DNA of 64,000 bases. Origin: Lasiosphaeris hirsuta. Lineage: Eukaryota; Ascomycota; Sordariomycetes; Sordariales; Lasiosphaeriaceae. The position numbers and the translations under genes were made by a program. The stretch is from assembly GCA_030549175.1 (NCBI GenBank), contig JAUKUA010000002.1:1-64000 (forward strand), read 5' to 3'. The first letter of the stretch is position 1. Every line of letters begins with the position of its first letter. Positions 1-12,400 of the stretch are shown here, piece by piece. The notes beneath the pieces were generated by a model. It was given only the letters and a program-made list of their open reading frames with translations, had not been told where the DNA came from and searched no databases.

Positions 1-640
1 GACCAGGTCATAGACAGAACCGCTATGCAACCTTTAAAATCTGAAGAGAAGACAACATACATCATAAAGCAGCTTAAGGTCCGACCTATCTCATAGGAGC
101 AACTGGTGGCGGAAGTCAAAGGCATTTACACCGGCCTGGTCATGGCTGAAAATAAGCACATCGAAGTCGACGGCGCCTAAAACGATTCACGAGACAATCC
201 TGATAATACCAAGCTCAACAATGAGTAGCGGCAGGCCCTCATTGCTCTATATCGGACGCTTATATACGAGCATCATGACTTTTTCGCTTTATAACATCCA
301 TCAGTAAGCCCAGCGTTAAGGAGATTAGTGTCTAAGTAGTTATGCCATTCCAGCGAGAATGTGGAGATGTAATATTCATAACTTTCTTGAGCTGTTAAGC
401 CATTGCCTTCCCGCTAGCCTTGAACATATGTATACGTTCATTTACCCGGCCTACTCGACGATGACTGTACTGTATGAAACAGCAACAGCTTTCTAGGACA
501 CGTGGATAGAGTGCCTCGGGGACCTATCCCGTTATCGTATGGCCATCGAATACGACAATATCGGCGATCGTGAGATATGGACTGGAGTATCTCGCGGCTG
601 GTATAACAAGGCTTCTTTCAAGGCTCCGACAACCGGAATA
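1..640 (+). pseudogene. EST1-type DNA/RNA-binding domain relic (5' end outside window)
   Basis: Reading the plus strand in two or three frames gives the fungal EST1-like domain in order. The early part has REQL-like VAEVKGIYTGLVM, the middle has YEHHDFF followed by PARMW and LPASLEHM, and the later part has DTWIECLGDLSRYRMAIE and WYNKAS..APTTG. In the family this domain is a helical repeat of EST1/SMG7-type proteins that bind telomerase RNA or mRNA-decay factors; filamentous fungi carry many divergent copies. Here it is broken by TAG and TAA codons (for example near 101, 178 and 495) and by at least one frameshift, and it stops just after APTTG, before the usual RLYHHLAIL segment. The N-terminal part may lie beyond the left edge. 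The family call is confident; non-function is inferred from the stops. Confidence 0.75.
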
Positions 641-2070
641 CAGGTTGGTGGCTGGCTTCCATAACTGGAGGCTTACGGCAGGGATTTTGGTTTAGCATGA
701 CAAGAGAGGGCCTGTGGAGGCGTAGGAGTGCTCCAGTCCCACGGGAAAGAAATATGCCCAGCTGATCCCCGCCGATATTTGGCACCAGATGGGGACGATG
801 ATGACTGGCTCGTAGATGAAGTGGCTCCTTCTGCCGGCGTGATGGGACTTGCCGGGGTGGGGGGGGGGTAGTTGGAAGCCATGTTATGGGACCGGATTTG
901 CTCTCGCCTTCAGATGCCGGAGGGAGAGTTAGAATCTGTGAGTCGCAGTCCTCCACTTGAATAATGACCTGTGACGTTGTCGATGACTAGGATGCTCATG
1001 CGAACAAATTGGTTGACGGCTTCAAGTATTCTCTCGCTGCTCTCGTCGGTGTCCAGCAGATGGAAGTGAGACACATCTCGAAAGCAGCCGGGCGAAGGCG
1101 CCATCAAGCCCGACGTCCGAAGTGATGCATCGATGTCGGAGTGATGGAATGTCCAGGAAAAGACAGGGCCTAGAGCCGTGGTGGTTTTAGGCCAAAGTCC
1201 CGATGTAGAAGTTACGTTCAGGTGCATATATTTTCCCTTGCGCAGCACGCTGCAGAAATGCATAGGATTAGAGCACATACGACGCATTCATGTTCACACA
1301 GGTTATATCTACCACGCACTTTATCACTTTCGCACCGGTCCCTTTCGCAACTGCTAGCCTTTTCACAACATCTAGAAATAGAGCAGGCATTTTTCAGCCG
1401 CAGATTTAATTATATATCAAGGGGATAACTGCCTGCTGTCTTCTCTTTTTACATCTTCCTGATTTCCCCCGTTTTCATGTGCTCGATTTCCACCCTCCCT
1501 TCTCACAATGTGGAAACCTCTCCACTCAACGCAGTTCCATCGAGCCGTGGTTATTTAGAACTATTAAGCCTGCCTTGCTTGTGTAGTTATTGTGGGTGGC
1601 GCGAAGGGGGTGGGGGGACGAGTTTGAAGGCACCGGAAGGGCTCACTGTTGGTGATTGGGGAGATTGGAACACATTCCAACGACCAACCAAAGTTCTCTC
1701 TGTCTCCCAGATCGAGGAACACGATATCCGTGCCTATCAAGCCCCCTCGTTTATTCGACAAATGAAATGAACTGAAAACACACGGGGGGAGACGCTGCTG
1801 CCTGAGACACAATTGGTCATAATGTGAAAATTTTTGTTGGTGCCAAACACATGGAAACTCCAAAGTCTCAGCGCATCCCGATCCAAGTCCATTGAAGGGA
1901 TTTCCCACTTTTGTTCCGCTGCGGGCACCAAGTCGTATGAATGAGGTACCTACTTACCTGCCTAATGACTAGTCCATTGCTGAATGTCTGTAGCACACAA
2001 CAGTCAACTTGAAGTCGATGCTAATCTCGCGGCCGTCAGTTGACCCGTCCTCAGCATTCTCGCCTTTGTC
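641..2070. other. Intergenic, no supported gene
   Basis: There are no recognisable domains on either strand. The minus strand holds two overlapping open frames between about 618 and 1287 that together read like an unknown protein with a frame break, but no motif supports them. Short frames at 1477-1931 look random. A CT- and AT-rich stretch at 1380-1460 could be promoter-like. Confidence 0.4.
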
Positions 2071-4284
2071 ATGCTCTGTCAAAACTGTGAAGGCGGTATT
2101 AAAACCGCAACCACGCGCCTTTGCGCCCATGAGTAGGAATTTTTCGATGTGGTAGTTCATGCTTCCCACCACACCTTCCTCGAATCAGTCGTCCGGGGTT
2201 GCTCGATCTGCCGCCACATGTAGAAATCGTTAGTTCAGAAACTTGAAGGGGAAGTTGATGGTGACAAGTTCGATCCTCCCAACTATGGCGACCAAATTCA
2301 GCAACAGATTGAACAGATCGAAGACTTTCTCCGGTCAGCCGCCTGCCCGCCCCACGGAAAGGACTTGGAGAGTGCCATCTCCACGTTGAAGACCTGGGAG
2401 AGAAGTGGCAATCTAATAACCTGCCGCCCTTCATGGACGCCTGATGAGTCGTACCACGTTCAGACCGCCTTTGAAGAGTCACGGAATAGGTTTTCTAGGG
2501 CACCGGTGGTGGGATTCTTCGACTTCTGGCCCGTTGCCCAACTTGAGTACTCTTCAGATTCGGTCCTCAGCATGACATCAGACCGCGCAAGTACCAACAC
2601 ATCAGCTCGACCAGAGATATGGCGACACTGGGCTCGTGTGTGCTCAGAAACTCACCAACAATGCAACCGCCTTCGGAAGAACGGCGACTTCTCTCCAAAA
2701 AGACTTATCGAGATCATCCCAGACGAGAAGGACATCGCCTTTGCCTTTAGATGGAGATTGACACTGTCTACCCCGGGATCATATCTGACCCTCAGCCATT
2801 GCTGGGGCTCTACGCTGCATGTATGCCTCACAACAGCAACGCTCGTCACCTTCCGCGACTCCGAAAACCCAATTTCAGAGCTCCCTAGGACGTACCGAGA
2901 TGCCATGAACATTGCGCTATCCCTGGGATTCAGATATCTCTGGATCGACTCCCTTTGCATCGTTCAAGACGATAAAAATGATTGGAAAGAGTAGTCTTCA
3001 GTGATGGGGCTGATCTACAAGCATGCGAGCTGCAACATTGCCGCGACATGGGCGAAGGATGGAAGCCAAGGTTGTTTCAACACGAGGGACCCAGCCATTC
3101 TAACCCCGACGATCATTACGTTGAAAGCAAAGAACCTGGAGCCAGAGACGACCGGGGAATTTCTCATGATGCGTTCAGAGACGTATTGGAGAAGTGTTGG
3201 CCACGCCCCTCTCAACAAACGGGGATGGGTTCTCCAAGAAAGATACCTGACGCCAAGGCAAATCAACTTTGCAGAGGATGAAGTTTCTTGGGAGTGTCCC
3301 CAACTCGTTGCTTCCGAGGGGTTTCCCGACGGCCTGCCCGGGTCTGCGACGACCACCGACCATGTGAGACTTCAGAATTCAAAGCCACGACAGGATTACC
3401 ATGACCAGCACGACCTTCGGCGGGCCTGGTCTGACCTTGTTCGGAACTACAGCTCCTGCAAACTCAAGTTTTATACCGACAAAATGATAGCCATCGCTGG
3501 ACTCGCTCGCTCGTTCCGGGAACGCTTCGACGATGTCTATCTAGCGGGAATGTGGAAGAAGAACCTCCACAAACAGTTGTGCTGGTTTGCGGATGATCCC
3601 CAGTCAACTGCTGGCCATTGTCGGGCGAGGTCGTATCTTGCGCCCACATGGTCTTAGGCCAGTTGCGAGTCTGCCGTGCAGAGTGACGATGATTTCTCAA
3701 GAGAGGAACGTGGCTCGGCGTATTTCACAGAGGTAATGGACGCTTCTGTGGAGTCTCAGCACCCGTCGGGATTGCACAGCTTTGTGTCGGGTAATTTGAA
3801 AGTCCGAGCAATCGCTATGTGGGCTCGCATCCGCGAAGGCCTGGATGCGGAGGACAGTTGTCCGTTTATGATTACAGCATCAAATACGGTCAGGAATGAT
3901 GCATTTACTGAACTTGTCGGCACGGATCTAGAGGTGTATTGGGACGAGGAGTGTGGAGAGGAGGAGCCAGAGCTGCGGAAGAAGTTGCAAGACATCCGTC
4001 AATCAGACCTCCTGCTTATTTATTTCAGTGGCATAGACTGTAGCCCGTCGGACGATGAGGATGATCGGGTTGTGAAGGTTAAAGGCCTCATTTTGGTTCC
4101 AGGCGTCAATGGAGAGTTCACTAGGGCCGGCATGTTTTTCCAGTATCACCCGGAAACCAAAACCGTTCTTAGGATAATCGGTGGTCGGCTTGGCCTAGGG
4201 CCCGATGTCACTAGTCTTCTTGACAAGATTGACTTGGGTGACCCTCGACTCGCGGACTTGGTGGAAACGGTGAGCATTATATAA
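2071..4284 (+). pseudogene. HET-domain (heterokaryon incompatibility) gene with four in-frame TAG codons
   Basis: One continuous reading frame of 738 codons runs from an ATG at 2071 (MLCQNCEG, the usual Cys-containing start of HET proteins) to the stop at 4284. It is interrupted only by TAG at 2134, 2221, 2992 and 3655. HET signatures are in place: LTLSHCWG, then YLWIDSLCIVQDD, a YKHASCNIAATWA block, RGWVLQER, and APTWS*AS near the end. HET domains act in nonself recognition and can trigger cell death after hyphal fusion. The rest of the protein shows no frameshift and no other stop, so decay is minimal. At 3655 the family nearly always has SWAS, so this TAG replaces TGG. At 2221 TGG is likely. 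At 2992 CAG is likely. Such changes fit RIP (CpA to TpA on either strand), or the codons could be edited at the RNA level. It is either a young pseudogene or a conditionally restored gene. Confidence 0.8.
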
Positions 4285-4316
4285 GTAAGATTAGACAAGA
4301 GATAGACGCCGGTGGT

Positions 4317-5937
4317 CTAGCTACGAGGCCTGGAGTGTGGAGAGAGCCTTCTAGGCTGGTTTATCATGCCAACTAAGTGGTTCATTCGTGCGGCAAGATA
4401 GGTGGGCGAGCGGCCTTGGTATTCTTTGCGGTCGTCCAGTGTCCAACTGTAGTAGCGCCTTGATTTTAGTCGCGTGGCTTCGTCACTCGAGTTGCCCACC
4501 TCGCCGGGGCGTGTCTCACGCATTGCTGCTGCAGTAATCAAGAGCTCCAACACTTGGACTGTGCCGGTCATGGAGCATAGGTGGATTGGCATCTGGTTTC
4601 TTGTGTCGCGTGCAATCGGAGAGGCACCGGCGTTGAGGAGACTCTTGGTTACTTGATAATCTCCACGAGCTGCTGCCCAGTGAAGCGGTGTTCGACCTGA
4701 AGAATCACCTCTGTTTATCTCATCCGGCAAGGATATAGAGTTGCGCTTCAAGGCTTATTGGAATAATGTGGAACAGACTTTGATGTAAGGTGGACAATAT
4801 CGAGACGTCCCACTAGGGATGCCGGAGAGAGCAAGCGAGAGATCGCCAAGGGAAAGGCTGAGCCATCTTGGAGTTCTGTAGGTTGAGCCTCCATGACAAC
4901 TACAACAGCATCTCGCACCACAACGACGGGGCCTGTAAACTGATGTTGAACTTTCCACATATTCCTCTGGTGTGAGGTTGGTCAATATCTTGTTTGTCGA
5001 CTCTCGTAAGGTCCAAGTTGTTTGGAGCCTGCTGTCTGCAGCGCCTTTAGCTGAGGATTGCGGCAATTGCTGGGAGAGCACGGCCAAATTGGCCAACCGG
5101 TCGCCATGGGCCTTTAGCGTTGCATTGATGCTATCAAACCTTTGCTCGATGCATATCTCCAGTCCCTCGAGTGACCCCTGGATTGACTGATTTCGCACCA
5201 CAACATCCCGTAAGGCAATTTGGATACGACGCCCCTGTAGACTTTGTTCTCTCATTCGTTAGTGGAAGTCTAAAAATATACGCATATTTTTTACCCTCGA
5301 TAGCTAGGTAGGAACCACTGCGCAACAGAAGAAATCTTGATTTAATTTTTAAAAATCTTTTTGGAGAGAGTAGATTATATTAAAATATAATCCCCCAGGT
5401 TATACTTGCACTGTGAGAGAAGACATTACGGCGGTAATCTTCAAATTGTCCTCGCGCAATTCCTCGAGCAACTTTCTAATAGTGCTTTCGTGTCGAATCC
5501 AGGCTTTGGTGAACTTCCACGGAATATCTGTCAGTGACAGTCGAGGTTCACCATCTGTTGGCCTTGGCAAATTATAGCTGGAAATCTTTTCGACAAGGTC
5601 TCCAACAGTTTGGATTCGCTTTCTAGTTTTATCCAGAACTAGCCGAAGGCGTTGTACATGGTTGGTGTTTTCGTTATTTTCTGTCATGTGCCCTGCCGAG
5701 TCTTGCAGCAGAGCTAACAAAGCTCCAAGATCAGACACCTATTTGTTGTAGCCGATAAGTTCAGAGACAACATTCTATGACGGCTAGTAGCATGAGCGCG
5801 GATATTACCTCATTATAAATCTGAACAAACTGCTCGGGTACTTTGCGCAGCCGCACCACTTTCAAGATGCCTTTTATGGCCGCTTGACTGGCTGTGGCTA
5901 CAGCAATGATACTTGCAGTTAGGGATAGCGGGTCCAT
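4317..5937 (-). pseudogene. Fungal_N-terminal / ankyrin-repeat protein relic
   Basis: The gene runs right to left. Exon 1 (5937-5809) starts MDPLSLTASIIAVATASQA, the classic fungal STAND/ankyrin N-terminal leader. An intron with GTAATA donor (5808-5739) joins it to NEVSDLGALLALL. Exon 2 ends near 5403, and a GC-AG intron (donor GCAAGT) probably leads to an exon starting at about 5250. That exon carries the Cys-rich and TPRW linker typical of these proteins. A TAA at 4757-4755 then interrupts the frame before ankyrin repeats (TPLHWAAARGDY, LLNAGAS). Repeats stop after about 2-3 units at 4317, where the family usually has many more. Ankyrin STAND proteins are presumed sensor/effectors in fungal nonself response. 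The in-frame TAA, the short linker and the truncated repeats argue for a pseudogene. Confidence 0.65.
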
Positions 5938-7357
5938 AGCTGATAAAGAGGTAGCCCGTAGGGGACTTGTCGTGTTGAGAGGTTTGCAAGAAAACTCGGC
6001 AATAATCCTTCTTAGACACGTGGCGGCACCACGTTTTCAAGACGTTTGAGAACCCAGGAAGGCCATGTTAAATACAGAGAGAGAATGGCAGTTGTGCGAG
6101 TGCTACAGGACGCGGGGTTCTCGGTCGCAAGCGTACGCCCCAGAGTCGTGCAAGACATATTTGTTTGCAACCGTAATCGGCGACGGCAACGAGCTATTTG
6201 TTGACTGAGCTCCTTCTCTGGCAGTTTTTCAGTCTCTCGTGTCCTTTCACCACCCCACCAAATCCTTCCACAACACAACAAGCAAAATCCAGCCATCGAT
6301 AGTAACACCGTCAACGCAGTCAAACCGCATCTTCTGCACGTAGTAAGCTTCATTCAATCGTGCGCGCTCAATAGAACTAACTAGCCCATAGCGATAGCTC
6401 CACGCGCAGGGCGACCACTTGAGCGACGATAACGATTTCCTGCTTTTTTTCTTCGACCATGACCCTCCTAGTGATGCCCAAGATTCGATTCTAGCCAAGA
6501 CCCCGCGCCTTTCTCGAACAAACACGTTACGCCGCGGATACATCGAAGGTGGGTTAATAAATCCGCTGCGGTCAGGCTGCGGTCGGCCTTGGCACAGCGT
6601 ACAAAATCCACAAGCCAGTCAGGGTGCCAGGCAGACCGCGAGGCTCAACTACCGTGGATCTAGACCCTACGGCTCCGCGGCTGAGCCAATCCCTGAACCC
6701 AATAGGCACAGGGAGTGAAGGGAACGTAGGGAACACAAGGAGTGCAAGGTAGTCAATTGACTATGCATAACGTAGGCCCAAGGTCAGTCCGGAGCCTGCA
6801 ACGCGGTCAACAACAATACGAGCAGTTAGCCTAACGCCTTGGATTCAGCGGCCTAGCTAGGGCATCGCTGTTCGCGGCCGCAGTGCTGTGAGTAAGCCCA
6901 GGGCGGTGGTGCAGAGGGTTGGCAGGGTCGGTAGGGATGCTAGGGGTGGATAGTTATGGTGTTAGCGGGTCTTTTATTGCGCTTTTGAACCATTTATTAA
7001 GCGATTTAGATGGCTGCAATAGTGTTGAATTAACTATTGTTCAATTGGCTGTAATTGACTACGATGGACTTGTGCTTGTGAGCGTGACCCCCCTCCCCTT
7101 TACCGCCTTCTTTTACTATTCTAACGGCTATTGACGCTCTCGCGGAAAAGATGCGCGGAATGCGCGCAGCACATCCGCTCTCGGGAGTGATTGTGTAACT
7201 TAACAATTACCCCGCCCAGATAGGACTGCTCTGTCATCTCTCCAGCGTTCGCCTTTGCAATTCCTTTACCTACCACTCCTCCAAGCAAAGCTTCACAGGC
7301 CAATCCTCTAGCGGTAACCGACTCTTCTTTTATGGACTACGACAGCTCCTCGCAGAG
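5938..7357. other. Intergenic; possible decayed transposon-like spacer
   Basis: No protein motif is recognised. Minus-strand open frames at 6012-6543 contain a hydrophobic stretch but match no family I know. From about 6900 to 7140 the composition shifts to T-rich, G/T-skewed sequence resembling repetitive spacer. Positions 6999-7019 match 31923-31943 at 20 of 21 bases, which hints at a shared repeat. Confidence 0.3.
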
Positions 7358-8182
7358 ATGCCAACATACACAAATCTGGATCTGGTCAAACAGTGCGACA
7401 AGTAAGAATTCCTTTCCCACCACAGTCGTAGCAGCATCGTAATTTGTTCTTAGATTTCCATACCCGCACACCGAACCGGAGGTCTACGCTCGAGAGGTCT
7501 CGACATACTTCAAGTTCCACGTTGAAGGCTGCGACTCGGTGCTTGGATTCATGCTTCCGTCCGTCGTCCAGGGATTCCAATGGCCAGATTTCTGGAGCGT
7601 CGACTACGAACAAAAGACTGTGCTGCTTCGCGGAGCAAACTTTGAGGAACGGAACGAGAACATGGTCAAGACTCTGGCAGCTGAGCGCTAACGGTCCAGC
7701 TTTGGGGTTCTGAAGGGTTGGCGAGACGAGCTCTACCCGGTGTACGGCGGCGGCATCGCCAGTGGCGACACACCCTTTGAAAGCATCCTGCGTGAGGCTA
7801 CCGAGGAAGCGTCATTTTCCAAAGACTACGTTTCTAAGAATGCCAAATGTTGTGGTGTGGTTAGCTATTTCGATGTCCGCGACGAGCGCGCGGCCCCCGG
7901 TGCCGAGATTGGATTGCTGCAGCCCGAGTGCATCTATGTCTACGACCTCGAGGTTCCCGAGGACTTTGTTCCTAGACCAGAGGACATGGAAGCTGAGGAT
8001 TTCCGTCTCTGGGGCATCCCGGAGCTGCAGATGGCACTGCGGAATGGGGAGTTCAAAACAAACTGTGCTCTCGTCCTGCTCGATTTCTTTATCCGCTATA
8101 GTATTGTCATCTAGAGGAAGAGGAGGACTACATTGAGATCGCCGTAAGGATTTATCGGGGATTGGAGTTTCCTTGCGCCTGA
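7358..8182 (+). pseudogene. Nudix hydrolase (DUF4743/Tnr3-like) with internal deletion
   Basis: Exon 1 (7358-7401, MPTYTNLDLVKQCD) joins across a 52-nt GTAAGA..TAG intron to an exon at 7454. The N-terminal domain (KFPYPH, FHVEGCDSVLGFMLPSVV) is DUF4743, found in fungal thiamine-pyrophosphokinase-related Nudix proteins. A TAA at 7689 interrupts it, probably from CAA. The Nudix box follows (GGIASGDTPFES.LREATEEAS) with the EIGLLQPEC and NCALVLLDFF blocks. Between LYPVYG and GGIASG the family has roughly 50 more residues, including the substrate-side strand, and these are missing here. Near 8113 the frame shifts, and the C-terminal tail (EDYIEIAVRIYRGLEFP) continues one frame away to 8182. Three independent lesions make this a pseudogene. 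Confidence 0.75.
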
Positions 8183-9440
8183 GCTGCTTAGGCTCTGATG
8201 CACAACCCGGCCAGCTAGCACAAGAATGGACTCCCATAATGGTTTCGTGCCGGAAAATGGCGGAGCATACTCATACGCGAGGATACGGACCCCACTACCG
8301 GAGCAGGGTATGGTGGTGAGCCATTCTTCGTCGGCAAACGGCCAGTTTTCTGGTGCCGTGGTTCCAGTACCCGGAACAAGGACGAGGCTAAATTGGAGGT
8401 AGGAGAAGGAACTTGAAGCGCCGAACTACACCTAATGATAGTTTGACTCAGTCACTGCCAAGATGACCGTTTAATACTTTGGGGTACGTTTAAACGCCTA
8501 GATTATAAAACAAGGGAATATGGAAGGAAAGCTTACATATGGACTTCAGGTGCTCCATTTTCCATCAAGACCACTGGCACATGAGTTACCTACCTATCGG
8601 GGTCATATGACCGATAGGGTTCCGAAATGTGGTCATACCGCTCGTAGTCCAGTCGTGACTTGACCGGGTCGGTGTCATCCGCATTGAAAGGAGTCTTGCA
8701 GCTTCGGAGACTGTTCTCCCACAGCCACATCTGCTTGAGCTGGACTGTTTTCCTTGTCTACTTTGCCAAGAAAATATTGCTGTCCGCGTCTAGATGCTCT
8801 GGGTCGCCGATGTGGGACAATTTGTCGCAGTGATGAAGGCCGAAAAAGCTGTCCGGAACGGAAACTATCTCCTGCACCTTGGCGACTGTGGGAGAAGAGC
8901 CACACTTATCGTTTTCGACTTCTCAAAACTGTCCATTGGTGGTAAATGTAAACGTCCTGCTGGGGGAGAGGACGTTGTCTGGAACTACATTCCGCTCTTA
9001 GAGTTCAATTTCATCCATCTTATCGAACCGCTCTGGCGACGATGGGCACTTGTGTTGGGGAGAAACCGGGAGATGAGCTGAAAGCTCATCAGTGATCTTG
9101 GTCTTTTGTGCCCCCGTCTGCATATCCGGCGGAGTCCTCATGCTGTGCTTCGGGGCGGCTTTGCCAAGGAGTGATCTGACCAATAGGTCCAGCGTTCTAA
9201 ACGCCCCTGATATCAATGCAAAACATTGCTTCCTCTCAACTCGATTGGCAAAAGGCTGGCCCAATAGAGACCCAGTGGCGGTGGCAGGGCCCAACGCAGC
9301 CCGACACAGCTAGCACTGCTGCCTTCGTCGGCTGCTGCTTTGGCCCGAACCTTTGGCCATCTCTATCAAAGTGTCCAGCCTTTGAACTACTTTTGTTGAA
9401 GAGTTTGGAAAAGCTACTAGCGAAGCGCGTTAATGAAGCA
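8183..9440. other. Intergenic / 5' leader of the SNF2-like gene
   Basis: No supported gene. A plus-strand frame at 8794-9081 has plausible protein composition (KAVRNGNYLLHLGDCG) but no family match and may be another decayed exon. An in-frame ATG at 9216 could extend the downstream helicase by 75 residues, but that stretch looks like untranslated leader. Confidence 0.35.
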
Positions 9441-12400
9441 ATGTCGAATACCACCCCCCATGGCTATGCATACTCGAGCGGACCGTCTAGATCAGAGGAC
9501 CAAGCTTTGCCGGACTCAGAGAATCTCCAAGGCTCTGTCATCAAACACTGCGAGATTTCATCCCACATTCAGGTATCCCAGGCTGTGGGGGAACAATCCA
9601 CCGGCAACAATGGAGCGATGAGTATGGTGCACCAGGGATGGAATGTCATCAACACGAACCCTCTTCCCTACTTCCACCACGGCACCTCAAACTTCGACTT
9701 CATCAACTTGGCCCCTTCTGCATGGCCCGGGGTCCAGCCTCACTTCTTCCCAGCCCCTCAACCGCCGCTGTTTCCCCATGGCGCCCTGAGACAAGATTTC
9801 CTCGCGTCATCCTGGGCCACCCAGCAGTTCTCGGGCAGTTCAAGTCACGACCCCTTTGCCTTCTCAAATTTGAACCTCGGGAACCAGCCTCCGAGTGGCG
9901 GGTCATTGGGACTTCAGGCTGAGCTCATACCTCTGATGCCCCCATGGCCAGAAACGCTAGCGCTTCCAGCACCCGACCAAAAGGCCACCGCATTCACTGG
10001 CCAGCTGAGTGGCCAAATGGCTGATGAAAACCGGGAGCCTGAGATGGATGATTCTGCGCGCGCTATTCAAGTTGTTGAGGCTGTCTCCATCAACCAGGAC
10101 CAGCTTCATGAACCCAAGTCCGACATTGCTTGCTACGGCATGGTTAGTTGGCAGACATGATAAATCCCGCATTTTCTTGGTTTGGTTCCCTCTCAGCTGA
10201 CGTTCTGCAGATTGTCGGTATTCCGGGTACGGTTAAACGTGCAGACCTAGACGAAACATCAAGATGTCCTGTCAAATTCAACAACCCAGAATCCTTCATT
10301 GGAACCGAGGATCAAAACATACGAGGAGAAGTTGGTCTAGAATCACGTTATCTGACGAACGCCCTCCTTCTTGAGCCGGAATTCCAGTTGCAAGTGATCT
10401 GCACTGTATCAGTCGAACCTCCAAAGGTATTGAACGGTGGCAAGCGCCTTCGTGTGGCCGGTGCAGTACCCAAGTGTACTCTGGATATTATCCTATATGG
10501 ACCCCTCGAGCTTTCCGAGAGCATTTATAACTTCATGCAGGAGTGCAACGAGGAGCTGCAGGAAGAACAGAGATTGTATCTCCAGGACCCCATTGGGTGT
10601 GATCGGGATGTCCCCTATTGCAATCCACAAAGGCTTCCCCCGCTGGATTCAACATCTGTCACACTCACGTCAAAACTGGAACTGCGGGTTCATAACCCTT
10701 TGGACCTTGAAGAAATTGAGCCGCGACCAGAATTGCTCGACCTTTTGGACTCACAGGAGGACTTGCCAGAGGCATCACAGCCATACGGCATCGCCACGTC
10801 GTTGGAGAGGTAGGAATATATCTCGGAAATCGCTTCATCGCTAACGAAATCAGACATCAAAAGCAGGCATTGACATTCATGCGGCAGAGGGAGCAGGGCT
10901 GGGCGTTTGACGGGGCGAGGCCAGACATATGGGAGGCCGTGGAGAATGGAGGTGGACACATGTACTCCACACCACCTTTGAGCTGCGATTTGGACACTAA
11001 CAGACTACGAAGCTTTGTCAATCACATATCGGATGCCCGCCAAGTCGATGAGCCACCTCCTTTTTACGGAGGAATTATTGCGGATCCAATGGGTCTCGGA
11101 AAAACACTCACCATGATCGCCTTGATCGCGTCGGATGCCCATAGCCATGGGCTTGATGATCCATCAGCGTCTCTCGACGTCCATGAGGAATCCTGTGGTC
11201 TGACATTGGTTATTGTCCCACCGGCGCGTAAGTGCCACCTAGTGTGGACTCGGAGGAGCAAATGAGGGAGGCGGTGTAAAGCTAACATCCAAGCAGTGCT
11301 AGGTACCTGGGAACATGAACTCAGAAAGTGCGCTATTTTGCCTATTTTCCCGTTATTTCCCGTTTTCTTTTGGACCCAATCTGGTTAACATATTCTTAGC
11401 CATGCCTATCCAGGGGCTCTCCCATGGCAGTTGCATCACGGAAAGTCGCGCCTAAAAGACCCATCTGAGCTCAAGGAGACATTGTTAGTATTGACAACGT
11501 ATCATACGGTTTCCACCGAAGGTCGGACAGCCGCCAGCCGCGAGTCTTCGATGCTATTTAGGGCTCGGTGGAGACGGGTGGTTTTAGACGAAGGTACGAA
11601 TCACCAACGCCACCTTGGACGACAGTCCTTACTGACCTCGGGCTTTATAGCGCACCTCATCCGAAATAGTGACTCACTGATGGCACGCGCCGTGTGCTCA
11701 TTGAACTCTGTCTCACGCTGGGCAGTTACTGGCACTCCCATCCAGAACCACATTAACGACCTGGCAGCGCTGCTCAAATTCCTTGGTGTCTACCCATACA
11801 GTGAAAAAAGAGTTTTCGATACCGACATATCACAGGTCTGGAAATCCGGAGATGCCGACGAAGCGGTTAAAAGACTAAAACGTCTGGCTGGCTGCTTGCT
11901 GCTACGAAGGCCCAAGGCGATTATTCAACTTCCTCAAAGGCACGATCAGGCATGTTATGTTGAATTCAACTCACAGGAGCGTGAACTCTACGATCAGGTC
12001 AGAACGCAGGTGATCGCGCGAATCGATGAATCCCTCAACCACGGGACACAGGCTGCCTTGTCATTTGTCAGCATTCTCCAGCAGATTGAGGCTATGCGCA
12101 TGATCTGCAACCTCGGACTGCTATATCCCAGCAGACACGATATATCAAACCAGTTCACCAAAACACCGGAGGCGGCTGACTGGCACAAAATCGCTCAAAG
12201 TGCCTTCATTTCTCGGTCAGCTATAGGCCCAGTCCAGTGCCGGTCTTGCCCATTCCTTCTTGACACAGCCTGCAACCCACTCGGGGACACGGACTCTGTT
12301 GAGTCTCTTTTCGCTCGGTGCTTGCTATTTACTTGTTCAACTTGTGTCAAGAAGATGTCAAAGAAACCGAATGCTCCGAGTTGTGAGCATATCCCGCCGT

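Noticed and set aside
2071..4284. A variant genetic code with TAG as sense, to explain the in-frame TAGs.
   Set aside because: Intact genes in the window also end with TAG (for example at 22170, 31581 and 40704), so TAG works as a stop here.
9216..9440. In-frame ATG at 9216 extending the SNF2-like protein by 75 residues.
   Set aside because: The added stretch reads like untranslated leader (T/C-rich, no conserved pattern), so the ATG at 9441 was preferred. It cannot be excluded.
11594..11650. Apparent loss of the DEAH box in the SNF2-like gene (DEG followed by unrelated residues).
   Set aside because: A 57-nt intron with GTACGA donor and TATAG acceptor restores DEAH exactly.
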